This document shows positions 1 to 8,187 of a stretch of DNA of 64,000 nucleotides, piece by piece. Both the position numbers and the translations under genes were made by a program. The notes under the pieces are model-generated. The model made no database searches and was not told the DNA's origin. It worked only from the letters and a program-made list of their open reading frames with translations. This DNA is from Paenibacillus psychroresistens. Lineage in GTDB: Bacteria; Bacillota; Bacilli; Paenibacillales; NBRC-103111. The stretch covers positions 6,771,501 to 6,835,500 of the forward strand of contig NZ_CP034235.1 in NCBI RefSeq assembly GCF_009728935.1, read 5' to 3'. How positions within the stretch are numbered: the stretch's first letter is position 1; each line of letters opens with the position of its first letter.

Positions 1-373
1 CTTGCTGTTGATCTTCTATGGAGCCTATGTAGAAGCTTACCCAACCAGACTGAGGCATAACATGGTGATTCTCAGCTAGTCCCTTACTTAGATAAGCAGC
101 TTTTACGGCTTTCGAAGTAAGAATATCCAGTAATCCATTGCTGTGCAGGTGACCTAATTCCTTAGTACAATAATTGAACTGAGTGCCTCCATATTTATGC
201 AAAGAAAGCTCGATGCCAGGTATTTGCAGGATTTCAGCTTCAATTTGATCGTTCCAATCATTCAACTGAGGACGAAACAACCCATTCCACATTTTAAATA
301 ACAGATCAAAAACCTGAGGAAGCAAAGGAACATATTTAAGAAAAGCCAACCGCCTTACAACAAACTTAAACAT
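1..373 (-). CDS. Luciferase-like domain (DUF5519) protein, 3' part off the left edge
   Basis: The reverse strand is open from an ATG at 373-371 to the window edge, giving 124 residues without a stop. The translated piece contains ELSLHKYGGTQFNY, ELGHLHSNGLLDIL and QSGWVSFYI, in the order seen in the DUF5519 luciferase-like family, whose biochemical role is unknown. The start overlaps the stop of the upstream membrane SRPBCC gene by one base (TAATG), so the two are almost certainly translated together. The C-terminal end lies outside the window. Family assignment is from recalled motifs; no reaction is claimed. Confidence 0.8.
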   Translation of the reverse strand, partial: MFKFVVRRLAFLKYVPLLPQVFDLLFKMWNGLFRPQLNDWNDQIEAEILQIPGIELSLHKYGGTQFNYCTKELGHLHSNGLLDILTSKAVKAAYLSKGLAENHHVMPQSGWVSFYIGSIEDQQQ

Positions 374-1296
374 TAGGAAGCGGCCGCTTCACTCAATTTT
401 TTAATATGCTCCATAGCTCTTAAATGTACATTCCGCGTAATGCTTTTGGCCCAAATATTATAATACCATGCTGGATACACATACAGCTCATAACGGCTGT
501 TGCCTGTTAGAGTTGTAGTCCCATCCCCATTATCGTGCAACAGAAATTGTCCTTCTTGAATTTGAATATGTCCCATAATTTCTGGGTCCTCTGGTTGTTT
601 AACGATCGTAAAAGTCAAATTAACATTCGGCTCAAACACAGTAATCTTCTCATCAAATACCATTCCATTAGAGAATATACATTTGCGATTAGCCCCAAGA
701 GCATAGGCATCTACTGTGGATTCCATCGGCTGTGGCATACCTATTGAGAATAACCAATATTTCGACTTCGCTTCAATCGGTTTAAACGCAACGACATGCT
801 CCCAAATTTGCTGAGGTGAAGCTTTTATTAGCATCGTATCTGTCACCATGTGCTGATTGTTGTGCTGAGTCAGTGGATCCACTAGGATCACAAGAAATAA
901 TATGGATACAATCCCAATATTCAATGTCCTCTTGCCCTTCTCAAACATAACCTTGCCTATCCAGACTCCTAGCATCATAAAGGCAATAAGCAATGGAGAT
1001 ACGATGATTAAACAGATGATACCCTCACCCATAAATTTAGCACTTACGAATAAAACAAATATAAAATTATAGGTGGTATAAATTAATCTGCCGCTGGTTC
1101 TCAATCCTAAATCCTTCCAGAAATAAGCGCAGATGATCCCCATTAATATTGGTAAAAATATAAAATCAGCGGTAGTGATAATTCCCGCCGTACCCTCTTG
1201 TTTCAAGACTAATTCTCGAGTCAATACTATCATTAAGTACGCGAATAAGTTAGAGGCTAGAAACCCATACCACAAATATAATTTAGGATTTTGCAT
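373..1296 (-). CDS. Membrane protein with C-terminal SRPBCC (polyketide cyclase/START-like) domain
   Basis: The 307-residue product has about five hydrophobic segments in residues 1-142 and then a soluble domain of roughly 160 residues. The second part has the look of a hydrophobic-ligand-binding SRPBCC fold: TDTMLIKASPQQIWEHVV at its start, beta-rich middle (VFDEKITVFEPN, LTFTIV), an ELYVYPAWYY stretch and a long C-terminal helix (IWAKSITRNVHLRAMEHIKKL). Fusion of a membrane anchor to this domain suggests a lipid or other apolar ligand at the membrane, which is inference. It is followed by the DUF5519 gene with a one-base stop/start overlap. It is divergent from the EcsC gene. Confidence 0.72.
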   Translation of the reverse strand: MQNPKLYLWYGFLASNLFAYLMIVLTRELVLKQEGTAGIITTADFIFLPILMGIICAYFWKDLGLRTSGRLIYTTYNFIFVLFVSAKFMGEGIICLIIVSPLLIAFMMLGVWIGKVMFEKGKRTLNIGIVSILFLVILVDPLTQHNNQHMVTDTMLIKASPQQIWEHVVAFKPIEAKSKYWLFSIGMPQPMESTVDAYALGANRKCIFSNGMVFDEKITVFEPNVNLTFTIVKQPEDPEIMGHIQIQEGQFLLHDNGDGTTTLTGNSRYELYVYPAWYYNIWAKSITRNVHLRAMEHIKKLSEAAAS

Positions 1297-1357
1297 CCGC
1301 TCACTCCTGCTTTACGTATAATAGTTAAATGAATGAAATGAAAGGGCGTGCGGATTC

Positions 1358-2092
1358 TTGAGCTATGAGAATATTATTAAGCAACAAATTATAAATTGGA
1401 TTCCCGTTTTTCTTAAGCCTCCTGGCTTTTTCGAGAAAACCTCCAAAAAAATCAGTACCAAAATCAATACATGGATCCCGCAAAAAGTGCATAACGCCAT
1501 CACAGCTGCAGTCAAAGCAATTGTTCGCACGACGTTGTTTGGTGCTGAATACACGCCTAAAGGCAAGGTTCAGCTAGGGCTTACTTTAGAAGAATCAGAT
1601 AAGAAGGCTCATGAAACACTATCTCTATATCAGAAAATTGCTACAGCAGAAGGTGCTGGGACTGGAGCTGGCGGGATACTACTCAATATTGTGGATTTCC
1701 CAGCGCTTATTGCCATTAAGCTTAAGCTATTGTTTGAGCTCGCTCATGTTTATGGTTATAACACGAATGAATTTTCGGAACGTATTTTTATTCTCACTGT
1801 GTTCCAAATGGCCTTCACCAATCCAGACCAACGCGAACAGCTCTTACACACTATTCAAAATTGGGATGAGCATAAAGTTAAGTGGATATCTGACAAAGAT
1901 TATTATCAATCCTTTGATTGGGAAACCTTTCAGAAGGAATATCGAGACTCGATCGACTTCCGTAAATTGCTGCAGATGATACCAGGTATTGGTGCTGTGG
2001 CTGGAGCTTTAGCGAATTATAGTATTGTGGAGGATCTAGGTGAGGTAAGCTTGCACTGTTATCAAATTCGTCGATTAGCTGAGCTAGCTTAG
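1358..2092 (+). CDS. EcsC family protein
   Basis: The 244-residue product matches the EcsC family: an amphipathic N-terminus, AEGAGTGAGGILLNIVDFPA, a central IKLKLLFELAHVYGYN helix, and a C-terminal PGIGAVAGALANY followed by an HCYQIRRLAEL helix. EcsC is named from the B. subtilis ecs operon, but this copy has no ecsA/ecsB transporter next to it, so its role is not set by context. The start is TTG at 1358 with AAAGGG about 12 bases upstream. A strong terminator follows, so it is a single-gene unit. Confidence 0.85.
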   Translation: MSYENIIKQQIINWIPVFLKPPGFFEKTSKKISTKINTWIPQKVHNAITAAVKAIVRTTLFGAEYTPKGKVQLGLTLEESDKKAHETLSLYQKIATAEGAGTGAGGILLNIVDFPALIAIKLKLLFELAHVYGYNTNEFSERIFILTVFQMAFTNPDQREQLLHTIQNWDEHKVKWISDKDYYQSFDWETFQKEYRDSIDFRKLLQMIPGIGAVAGALANYSIVEDLGEVSLHCYQIRRLAELA

Positions 2093-2118
2093 TCAAAGAT
2101 TGGATGCTACATTACATT

Positions 2119-2164
2119 AGCCACATCGTTTGGGATTATCTCTCCCTAACGATGTGGCTTTTTA
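2119..2164 (+). terminator. Rho-independent terminator after the EcsC gene
   Basis: AGCCACATCGTT at 2119-2130 pairs with AACGATGTGGCT at 2148-2159; the stem continues with one mismatch (TGGGA/TCCCT). A run of T follows at 2160-2163. The T run is on the plus strand only. Confidence 0.9.
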
Positions 2165-2179
2165 GAATAAAACTTATTC

Positions 2180-3181
2180 TTAACCTACTACGCTTTCAAT
2201 AAAGATTTTGCTGGTTTCATTCCAGCTTTCCCCTTGTGCTAGCAGCACTAAGCCAATTTGTTCAGCTGGTAAATCCAAATTAGGTGCATTTACCGTATTA
2301 ATTTGCGGCTCTGGACAAAAGTATCTGCCGTTTGCTTCATTATTCCAGATCATCCATTGCTTATACCCAGTACCTACATCGTAAACTAGCTTCAATTTTT
2401 CCTTCGCATCCGTAATGATTATGGCATTAATCCCATTCTGCGGCTGCGCTGTATAATGATTATCCATTCCTGCGAAATACGGCGATACTCCACCACTCTT
2501 CATAGCCAGCTCACCAGCGACTAAGGGTTGATAACTGCCAGTGGGCAGCATTCGGCTGTCCAACTCCCAACGTTCACCAATTGTCATTGTAAATGTGATG
2601 TCTTCCTGCGTGCTATTAGGAGCAAAAGGTGCATTGAACGCTGTATGAAACCCTAGCATACAAGGCATAGCCGCCTCTCCAAGATTGGTGATGCTTACTT
2701 CTTGCCGCAAGCCCGCTTCACTTAAAGCATATCTTATTGAAAAGTGGAAAGTATGAGGAAAATATGGATAAGCGGAGTGTTTTTCATCCACATTCTGTTC
2801 AATGATCACATAGCTTTCTGAATCGTTTGTTCCAAAATCGCTTACTTCCCATGGAATATTGTAGAAGAAACCATGCAAATGGTTGCCTGTTTTGGCCTCA
2901 TTCACTGGAAATTCATAGTTCAGCCCATTCAATGAAAATTTTCCGTCATGGTAACGATTCGGAGGAAACAGAATCGGAATCCCATGAACCATAGGTACTG
3001 CTTTAAAACCAGCCATCTCATCTAAGCTAGGCTCGCGAAGTATATTAAATCCCCTAGTGGTATCCCGGAAAGCTACTAGATTCCCACCAATTTCAGGCAA
3101 TAAAGCTGCCTCATAATGGCCTGAACGCAGCCAAATAGCCTTTTCACCTTGATATTCTCCTGCATATGCTTGATTATTCAT
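2180..3181 (-). CDS. Aldose 1-epimerase family protein (GalM-like)
   Basis: The 333-residue product has the galactose mutarotase-like fold signature. Visible motifs are HGIPILFPPNR, KTGNHLHGF with a histidine expected to act in catalysis, CMLGFHTAFNAPF with the second histidine, and a C-terminal FCPEPQINTVN that carries the expected glutamate. Such enzymes interconvert the alpha and beta anomers of aldoses; several relatives act on sugar phosphates or other hexoses, so the substrate is open. The start has AAAGGAG spaced well before ATG. It is a single-gene unit, not next to sugar catabolic genes. Confidence 0.85.
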   Translation of the reverse strand: MNNQAYAGEYQGEKAIWLRSGHYEAALLPEIGGNLVAFRDTTRGFNILREPSLDEMAGFKAVPMVHGIPILFPPNRYHDGKFSLNGLNYEFPVNEAKTGNHLHGFFYNIPWEVSDFGTNDSESYVIIEQNVDEKHSAYPYFPHTFHFSIRYALSEAGLRQEVSITNLGEAAMPCMLGFHTAFNAPFAPNSTQEDITFTMTIGERWELDSRMLPTGSYQPLVAGELAMKSGGVSPYFAGMDNHYTAQPQNGINAIIITDAKEKLKLVYDVGTGYKQWMIWNNEANGRYFCPEPQINTVNAPNLDLPAEQIGLVLLAQGESWNETSKIFIESVVG

Positions 3182-3245
3182 GTTATATACTCCTTTTCAA
3201 AACTCATAATTCCCAATTATACTTTATCCAAATTACGTTGAAAAG

Positions 3246-4106
3246 CTAAAGAATCGTAATTACATCATTATTTTCTTGTGGAGCTTCCTCTTCTCGCAAT
3301 CTTTTTCTCATAAATGTTGTTACAATCCCCAAAGCAATAACAACGACCGAGATAATGGTTAAGCACTGTAAGAAATCATGCCTAGCACTTTTAAACAGTC
3401 CAAACATTCCATTGCGCAGGCTGTCTGATGCTGATGTATCACTTACCATCTCTGAAGCTATTATAGTTGGAACCCATAAGAACAAAGCGATTGCGCCTCC
3501 AATCACTATCGAAGCGCCAAGCCATTTACCAGTGATATTCAAGACGTAGGTTAACAAAGCACAAATTCCCACCAAAATGAAAATGAGCGCATATAGTCCC
3601 CAGATTCCTTTAGAGTATAAGGAGTAGTATGTTTTATACTTTTCCATTTTATCCGTTTTAAGGCCAATCATAGTGTTAATATCTGCGTGGTCTCCTATTT
3701 TTAGAGTAGGAAATTTTTCTGTAATAGTAGATACCTCTGCAATCGGAATGCCTAAAACTGTGTCTGTTTTATCCGTGAAATAATCCCATAAACCGGTTTG
3801 CACTAGACTCATTTTGTTTGAAACTAATTCATCCGTTACAATGGCATCAAATGCTTGGCCAACTAATTTGTCTTGCAGCTTTTCAAGAGCGGTTTGTTTG
3901 ACTTTAACATCCTCATTAACGAAATTGTTGCGGAGCTTTTGCTCAAAATACCCATAAATCCCGCTATCCGCTAAATATTTTTCAGTATTATAAGGCTTTA
4001 AGAAAGTGGTGTTTGCCGAAAATAAAACGGTAGCGATGGGAATCAAAATAATTAACAGAGCAGTAAAAATGGTCAATAATAAATACGAAACTATCTTCAA
4101 CTTCAA
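3246..4106 (-). CDS. Membrane protein of unknown function
   Basis: I do not recognise this 286-residue protein. It starts with one hydrophobic segment (about residues 7-29), then has a hydrophilic, helix-rich region of about 135 residues, then three hydrophobic segments (about 168-190, 195-215 and 243-265), and ends with a charged tail MRKRLREEEAPQENND. The topology suggests an extracytoplasmic domain between the first and second membrane spans. There is no lipobox. Neighbours on both sides are unrelated, and the gene lies on its own with a short gap to the epimerase gene. Confidence 0.7.
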   Translation of the reverse strand: MKLKIVSYLLLTIFTALLIILIPIATVLFSANTTFLKPYNTEKYLADSGIYGYFEQKLRNNFVNEDVKVKQTALEKLQDKLVGQAFDAIVTDELVSNKMSLVQTGLWDYFTDKTDTVLGIPIAEVSTITEKFPTLKIGDHADINTMIGLKTDKMEKYKTYYSLYSKGIWGLYALIFILVGICALLTYVLNITGKWLGASIVIGGAIALFLWVPTIIASEMVSDTSASDSLRNGMFGLFKSARHDFLQCLTIISVVVIALGIVTTFMRKRLREEEAPQENNDVITIL

Positions 4107-4193
4107 AACCCCTTCACACTTATTTCCACAATGACTAGTATTATAAATTCGACATAAAATACATTTGTCCTTTACTTTATGTACAGAGACACC

Positions 4194-4227
4194 AAAAAAC
4201 CCAAGATTCTTGTATGAGAATCATGGG
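4194..4227 (-). terminator. Terminator of the IDEAL-domain gene
   Basis: CCCAAGATTCT (4200-4210) pairs with AGAATCATGGG (4217-4227) with one mismatch. On the minus strand the stem is followed by six T (4199-4194), so it ends transcripts of the 4253-4600 gene. Confidence 0.85.
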
Positions 4228-4252
4228 CTTTTGGCAATGCTATATGAATGTA

Positions 4253-4600
4253 TTAAATACTTGTTTGAAGCTTCTTAATTTTAGGTAATTGCACGTCTTT
4301 AAGCTGCGAAGTTAATTCCATAAACCAAGCTTCATCTCTTACGCTCAAGGATATATCAATTAAATTGAAGAGATGTCCTTGTTGGTTTAATATATCTACC
4401 GGCAAAGACTCCAATGTTGCTGTAAAACATTCTGCGGTTCGACCAATTGAGCTTTCATTATCACAGGCAGTTATTTTCACTCTAACTGTGCCTTTTAAGA
4501 TATTAAGCCCTTCGATATAACCATGAAATTTCTCATCATTGACCGTTTTCCCACTGACCCAATCGCCTTCTTTGAATCGATCCTTAACTAACCCTTGCAT
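4253..4600 (-). CDS. IDEAL-domain-like small protein
   Basis: The 115-residue product has an N-terminal region like a small beta-barrel (RFKEGDWVSGKTVNDEKF, GTVRVKITACD) and a C-terminal helix pair LFNLIDISLSVRDEAWFMEL that fits the IDEAL domain pattern (L-I-D-x-x-L near W-F-x-x-L). IDEAL domains occur in short Firmicute proteins of mostly unknown function. ATG at 4600 is preferred over an upstream GTG because GAGGTG stands six bases before it. It lies just downstream of trxA on the same strand with a gap of 54 bases, so read-through from the trxA promoter is possible. Confidence 0.7.
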   Translation of the reverse strand: MQGLVKDRFKEGDWVSGKTVNDEKFHGYIEGLNILKGTVRVKITACDNESSIGRTAECFTATLESLPVDILNQQGHLFNLIDISLSVRDEAWFMELTSQLKDVQLPKIKKLQTSI

Positions 4601-4654
4601 AGGAATCACCTCTTCTCTAAATTAATTGTTATCCTTATTATTACAGTTTAAACC

Positions 4655-4972
4655 TTATGCATGTTTTTGAATCAATTTCTTTAAGTTTTCTAAAGGCTGC
4701 AAACCAACAATAGTTTCTACTTCTTTGCCATCTTTAAAGAGCTTTAGAGTTGGAATACTCATTACACCATATTGGCTAGCTGATTGAGGATTATCGTCTA
4801 CGTTTAATTTAGCAATTGTTACAGCGCCGGCAGACTCTTTATCCAACTGGTCTAGAATCGGAGCGATCATTTTACAAGGACCACACCAAGGTGCCCAGAA
4901 ATCAACTAAGACCAGATTGCCTTCTTCAACGGTTTGTTTAAAGGTATTATCAGTTACGGTTACTAATGACAT
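4655..4972 (-). CDS. trxA: Thioredoxin
   Basis: The 105-residue product is a full-length thioredoxin: VLVDFWAPWCGPCKM holds the redox pair Cys30/Cys33, and MSIPTLKLFKDG holds the cis-proline loop. It reduces protein disulfides in the cytoplasm with electrons from thioredoxin reductase. ATG at 4972 is the better start: AAGGAGA lies nine bases upstream of it, while a GTG at 4981 would abut the same SD. A palindromic operator identical in type to the one before the neighbouring Rrf2 gene lies at 5024-5046, so it is probably controlled by that regulator. It may be a paralog of the housekeeping thioredoxin rather than the main one. Confidence 0.93.
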   Translation of the reverse strand: MSLVTVTDNTFKQTVEEGNLVLVDFWAPWCGPCKMIAPILDQLDKESAGAVTIAKLNVDDNPQSASQYGVMSIPTLKLFKDGKEVETIVGLQPLENLKKLIQKHA

Positions 4973-5023
4973 AATATGCACTCTCCTTATATTTTGTATG
5001 GGATCTATGTGAAAATTTATATA

Positions 5024-5046
5024 ACTGATACAATAATTGTAACAGT
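5024..5046 (-). promoter_or_regulatory. Putative Rrf2-type operator of trxA
   Basis: A 23-bp near-palindrome starting ACTGATACAAT and ending ATTGTAACAGT, flanked by TTATATAA on both sides. The same pattern occurs before the Rrf2 gene at 5520-5542. It sits 52 bases upstream of the trxA start, inside an A/T-rich stretch where a TATAAA-like -10 is seen, so binding would block transcription. Confidence 0.6.
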
Positions 5047-5070
5047 TTATATAAAAAAATAACCTAATCG

Positions 5071-5496
5071 TTATTTCGTTTGCGTGGTTTTTAATTCCTT
5101 CAGTACATTAGAGATAGTTAATTGATCAAAATATAAAGTTAAATGCTGTTCTGCATCACAGAATACTTTGGCCATTACCTCTTCAATATTGGATGCAACT
5201 ACGCATGGCATATTCGTGTCACCTGAGCACCAATTGGGCTGCAAAGATCCTTCGGAAGTAAGCCGATAAATCTCACCTAAAGTTACAGAGTCCGGATCTG
5301 CTTGAAGAATAAATCCACCGCCAACACCTTCTTTTGAAGTCACGTATCCACTTTTTTTCAGAAGTCCCATTACTTTGCGTACTCTTGCAGGATGGGTAGC
5401 GACGTTCTGGGCAATATAATCACTGGAAGCCATCTTACCTGGATGGTAAGCTAACAAGACTAGGCTATGAACTGCGATTGTAAATTCACTATTCAT
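5071..5496 (-). CDS. Rrf2 family transcriptional regulator
   Basis: The 141-residue product has the Rrf2 winged-helix: MNSEFTIAVHSLVLLAYHP, a recognition region ATHPARVRKVMGLLKKSGYV and the wing EGVGGGFILQ, followed by TLGEIYRLT. Two cysteines (NWCSGDTNMPC) and a third in VFCDAEQ lie where some Rrf2 proteins bind a cluster or sense thiol stress; their spacing does not match a certain Fe-S type. GGAGGT stands seven bases before ATG. It is upstream of trxA on the same strand, and both genes carry the same palindromic site, which suggests an autoregulated thiol-stress repressor of trxA. The target assignment is inference. Confidence 0.88.
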   Translation of the reverse strand: MNSEFTIAVHSLVLLAYHPGKMASSDYIAQNVATHPARVRKVMGLLKKSGYVTSKEGVGGGFILQADPDSVTLGEIYRLTSEGSLQPNWCSGDTNMPCVVASNIEEVMAKVFCDAEQHLTLYFDQLTISNVLKELKTTQTK

Positions 5497-5519
5497 TGCT
5501 GCTACCTCCTCGACTTCAT

Positions 5520-5542
5520 ACTGTTATTATAATTGTTACAGT
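5520..5542 (-). promoter_or_regulatory. Putative Rrf2-type operator of the Rrf2 gene
   Basis: A 23-bp near-palindrome starting ACTGTTATTAT and ending AATTGTTACAGT, about 24 bases upstream of the Rrf2 start codon. It shares ACTG-T-A ... ATTGT-ACAGT with the site before trxA. Confidence 0.6.
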
Positions 5543-5650
5543 TAACTAAGTCAAGAGGGATTTTAGAGAAATCGCATTCGTGTTTAGCATCGGCCGGATG
5601 AACTAAAACGAATACGATTCTAATGAGAGCTTAAGTATAAACGATCAATT

Positions 5651-6391
5651 TTATGAGGCAGACTCTTCTTGATTTGAATCTATATAGCTTAGCTGCTGAA
5701 CAAGGGAATCATAGCTACCTACCGTTGTTGTTTTATCGCCAGCTAGCCAGTCTGTTAATTTACTCTTTAATTCTGTAGCGGCTTTGCTAGCCGTTGTTTG
5801 CTCGTCTTTTTCATCTACAACGCCATCACCGTTCGTATCTTCCTCGTCTGTTAATACATCGAGAAGAGATTGAATAGTATCGGAGTCGTCACTAGAAGCT
5901 GAGCTTTTGCCCGCACCGCCACCTGGTGGTGGCGGTGGTCCTCCTGGTCCTCCAATAGGTCTTCCACTTCCACTTGCTTCGCTGTCTGAAGTTTTAGCTG
6001 CTTCAAAAGTAGCAATCACTTTAGTCAATAGAGCAGAGATGTCTGCATCGGAAGCCGTTTCCAGGCCAACCGACGATAGGTCAGTCTGCACACTTGCAAT
6101 TGCAGCCTTCAATTCAGCTGGCATGTCGTCATCTTCTGTTGAACTACTAAGATCTGACTTCAGCTGAGATAACAATTCTTTTTGATCTGCTGCAGAAAGC
6201 TCTGTAGTCGGATCAAAATCACTGCTCAGATTACCTTGAGTTTCGGCATACTTCGCTTTAGCTTCTGCACTAAGCTCCACAGTATCCTGAGTTTTTGCAC
6301 TATTGCTAGTAGAATGTTTGTGGTGTACTTTCTGTGTCGATGTCGAAGACAGATACTGATTGCTAACTGAAATACTACTTGATACTTTCAT
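5651..6391 (-). CDS. Uncharacterised Ser/Asp-rich protein with one EF-hand-like loop
   Basis: The 246-residue product has no signal peptide or membrane segment. It has a Ser/Thr/His-rich N-terminus with DTVELSAEAKAKYAE, a helical acidic middle, a Gly/Pro linker (about 141-161, with five prolines in a row) and then an EF-hand-like loop DTNGDGVVDEKDE at about residues 185-197, which fits the D-x-N-x-D-G-x-x-D calcium pattern. Its ending is helical. The DTVELSAEAKAKYA stretch resembles short motifs seen in flagellum-associated proteins, but that is a weak resemblance. No function is assigned. It is a single gene with no clear partner. Confidence 0.65.
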   Translation of the reverse strand: MKVSSSISVSNQYLSSTSTQKVHHKHSTSNSAKTQDTVELSAEAKAKYAETQGNLSSDFDPTTELSAADQKELLSQLKSDLSSSTEDDDMPAELKAAIASVQTDLSSVGLETASDADISALLTKVIATFEAAKTSDSEASGSGRPIGGPGGPPPPPGGGAGKSSASSDDSDTIQSLLDVLTDEEDTNGDGVVDEKDEQTTASKAATELKSKLTDWLAGDKTTTVGSYDSLVQQLSYIDSNQEESAS

Positions 6392-6556
6392 TTACAGCTA
6401 CTCCTTTTTCTCTGTTAGATATTCATTCGAATGATGGCTCAAGCTCTCATCTTCTTATACCACTCCAAATTGAATTATATCTGAGGGAATGCTGAAGATT
6501 GGCTGAATCTGGTATACTATGAGAAAACCACAATATGAATTGAAGGAGTATTAACA

Positions 6557-7327
6557 ATGGCATTTATTCAGTGTAGCTTTTACTCAGAAGCATTAGGGCT
6601 TTCAACTTCCATGTCCGTCATTCTCCCCCAGCAAACTACGACCCAAATTGGCATGGCAGGAAACGTTATTGCCACTAAACATCCCACGCTTTATTTACTT
6701 CACGGACTTTCGGATGATCATTCCATTTGGATGCGTCGTACTTCAATTGAACGATATGCTTCTGAGCTAGGAATTGCGGTGGTTATGCCATCCGTGCACC
6801 GCAGCTTTTATGCAGACATGGCTAATGGGATGAAGTTTTGGACATTCATAAGTGAGGAACTGCCTGCGATTGCGCGATCTTTCTTTCCCTTATCCGAAAA
6901 ACGTGAGGACAACTTTGTCGCAGGTCTTTCTATGGGCGGCTTTGGAGCATTTAAGCTGGCATTGAATCACCCTGAGCAATATGCTGCGGCGGCAAGTTTA
7001 TCCGGTGCTCTTATAGCAGAGAATGTTTTCGATCTGAGTCTTGCGGATGCTGAACTCATTTATAAGGACCGCGCGACTGTTAAAGGAAGCAACAGTGATT
7101 TAATAGCTGTAGCAGAAAGACTGGCAAAGTCAGACCAGCTTAAGCCATTATTGTACCAAATTTGCGGAACAGAAGACTTCCTATACGAGGATAATAAACA
7201 GTTTCGTGAATCTGTCGAAACCTTAGACCTAAGCTTGAAATATACAGAGGGACCTGGTGATCACTCCTGGGCATTCTGGGATGAGCATATTCAGAACGTG
7301 CTGAAATGGCTGCCTTTGAAGAAGTAA
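6557..7327 (+). CDS. Alpha/beta hydrolase, tributyrin/S-formylglutathione-type esterase family
   Basis: The 256-residue product has an alpha/beta hydrolase catalytic triad in order: nucleophile Ser125 in GLSMGGFG, Asp207 in GTEDF and His236 in GDHSWAFWDE. The oxyanion region is YLLHGLSDDHSIW. The layout matches the esterase D / tributyrin esterase (EstA) group, which cleaves short acyl esters. It starts at ATG with GAAGGAG spaced eight bases upstream; an extended -10 TGGTATACT lies at 6510-6518. It is a stand-alone gene between two minus-strand genes. Confidence 0.88.
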   Translation: MAFIQCSFYSEALGLSTSMSVILPQQTTTQIGMAGNVIATKHPTLYLLHGLSDDHSIWMRRTSIERYASELGIAVVMPSVHRSFYADMANGMKFWTFISEELPAIARSFFPLSEKREDNFVAGLSMGGFGAFKLALNHPEQYAAAASLSGALIAENVFDLSLADAELIYKDRATVKGSNSDLIAVAERLAKSDQLKPLLYQICGTEDFLYEDNKQFRESVETLDLSLKYTEGPGDHSWAFWDEHIQNVLKWLPLKK

Positions 7328-7335
7328 CGAATGCA

Positions 7336-8010
7336 TTAATATCGTGGATAGAATCCGACTACTTCATTAGTAACAGGATTGATCACGACAACGATTGGAC
7401 CTAGTAATCCATCCTGATCTGTTGAGAAATTAACGGTTACCAATTCTTGATTCTTAAACTTACTAAGATCTTTATTAGGAATTAGCCATTGATCGGTAAA
7501 AATTATTGTAGAAACCAATGCTTCTTCCCAGTTACCAGTCACATGAGGTTTTTGACTTTCCTCAACAGCTGCCCAGGCAATAGTTCGAAATTGTACGCTC
7601 TCATTGATGATTTTTAACAATTCAGCTGTTGATTCTTTCGTGAGTGAATAACCGGTAGAGGTGTCATTTACTTTCATGATCATTCCTAGTTCGCTTTTCT
7701 CGCTAAGCCATAAATGAAAGCTCTTTTTTTCATCCTTTAAGATGAAGGTCATATCAAAATTCGGGGTAGACGTATTCAGAATCCCCTGAATTTTGTTTGC
7801 CGTTTTTTCGGCATTGGTAAATTTCTCGATAGTCTGTTCATTCGTATACTCCGCCAATAAAGCAGGATTTACTGAACCATGCGCCAGAGACTTCGCAATA
7901 CTAACACGCTGGACAACCTGTTCATCTATCTCCTCATTCCCTGCCCTTTCACATCCAACCACTAGCCCAAACAGCATAATAATGCACATCATTAGCGGAG
8001 ATTTTTTCAT
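7336..8010 (-). CDS. Lipoprotein of unknown function
   Basis: The 224-residue product starts with a lipoprotein signal: MKKSPLMMCIIMLFGLVVGC, cleavage expected before Cys20. The mature part is hydrophilic, and begins RAGNEEIDEQVV with an acidic character; it ends in beta-rich sequence (VTVNFSTDQDGLLGPIVVVINP). I do not recognise a named family. It should be anchored to the outer face of the cytoplasmic membrane. It converges on the esterase gene with an eight-base gap. Confidence 0.72.
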   Translation of the reverse strand: MKKSPLMMCIIMLFGLVVGCERAGNEEIDEQVVQRVSIAKSLAHGSVNPALLAEYTNEQTIEKFTNAEKTANKIQGILNTSTPNFDMTFILKDEKKSFHLWLSEKSELGMIMKVNDTSTGYSLTKESTAELLKIINESVQFRTIAWAAVEESQKPHVTGNWEEALVSTIIFTDQWLIPNKDLSKFKNQELVTVNFSTDQDGLLGPIVVVINPVTNEVVGFYPRY

Positions 8011-8108
8011 ATTTATAAACCCCTTTTCTATTTCAATATGTTAATACTGGAAAAATTTTCTGATTAATAGTTAAACGTCCAAAGAGTGCTAAATGTTGCT
8101 TGTTTCAC

Positions 8109-8159
8109 TTTACACTCAATAGACCCCATGTTATAATTTATTATATTACGTAATTACGT
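8109..8159 (+). promoter_or_regulatory. Promoter and palindrome before the HTH-GyrB-like gene
   Basis: TTTACA (8109-8114), 17 bases, then TATAAT (8132-8137) with a TG two bases before it. A perfect 12-bp palindrome ACGTAATTACGT lies at 8148-8159, just at or after the expected transcription start, which is a good place for an autoregulatory operator. Confidence 0.7.
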
Positions 8160-8187
8160 TTTTAAATAAATTATAAGGAGTGGTATT

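Noticed and set aside
5907..6167. Plus-strand ORF rich in proline and glycine
   Set aside because: It is the antisense of the Gly/Pro linker in the minus-strand 5651-6391 gene and has no SD.
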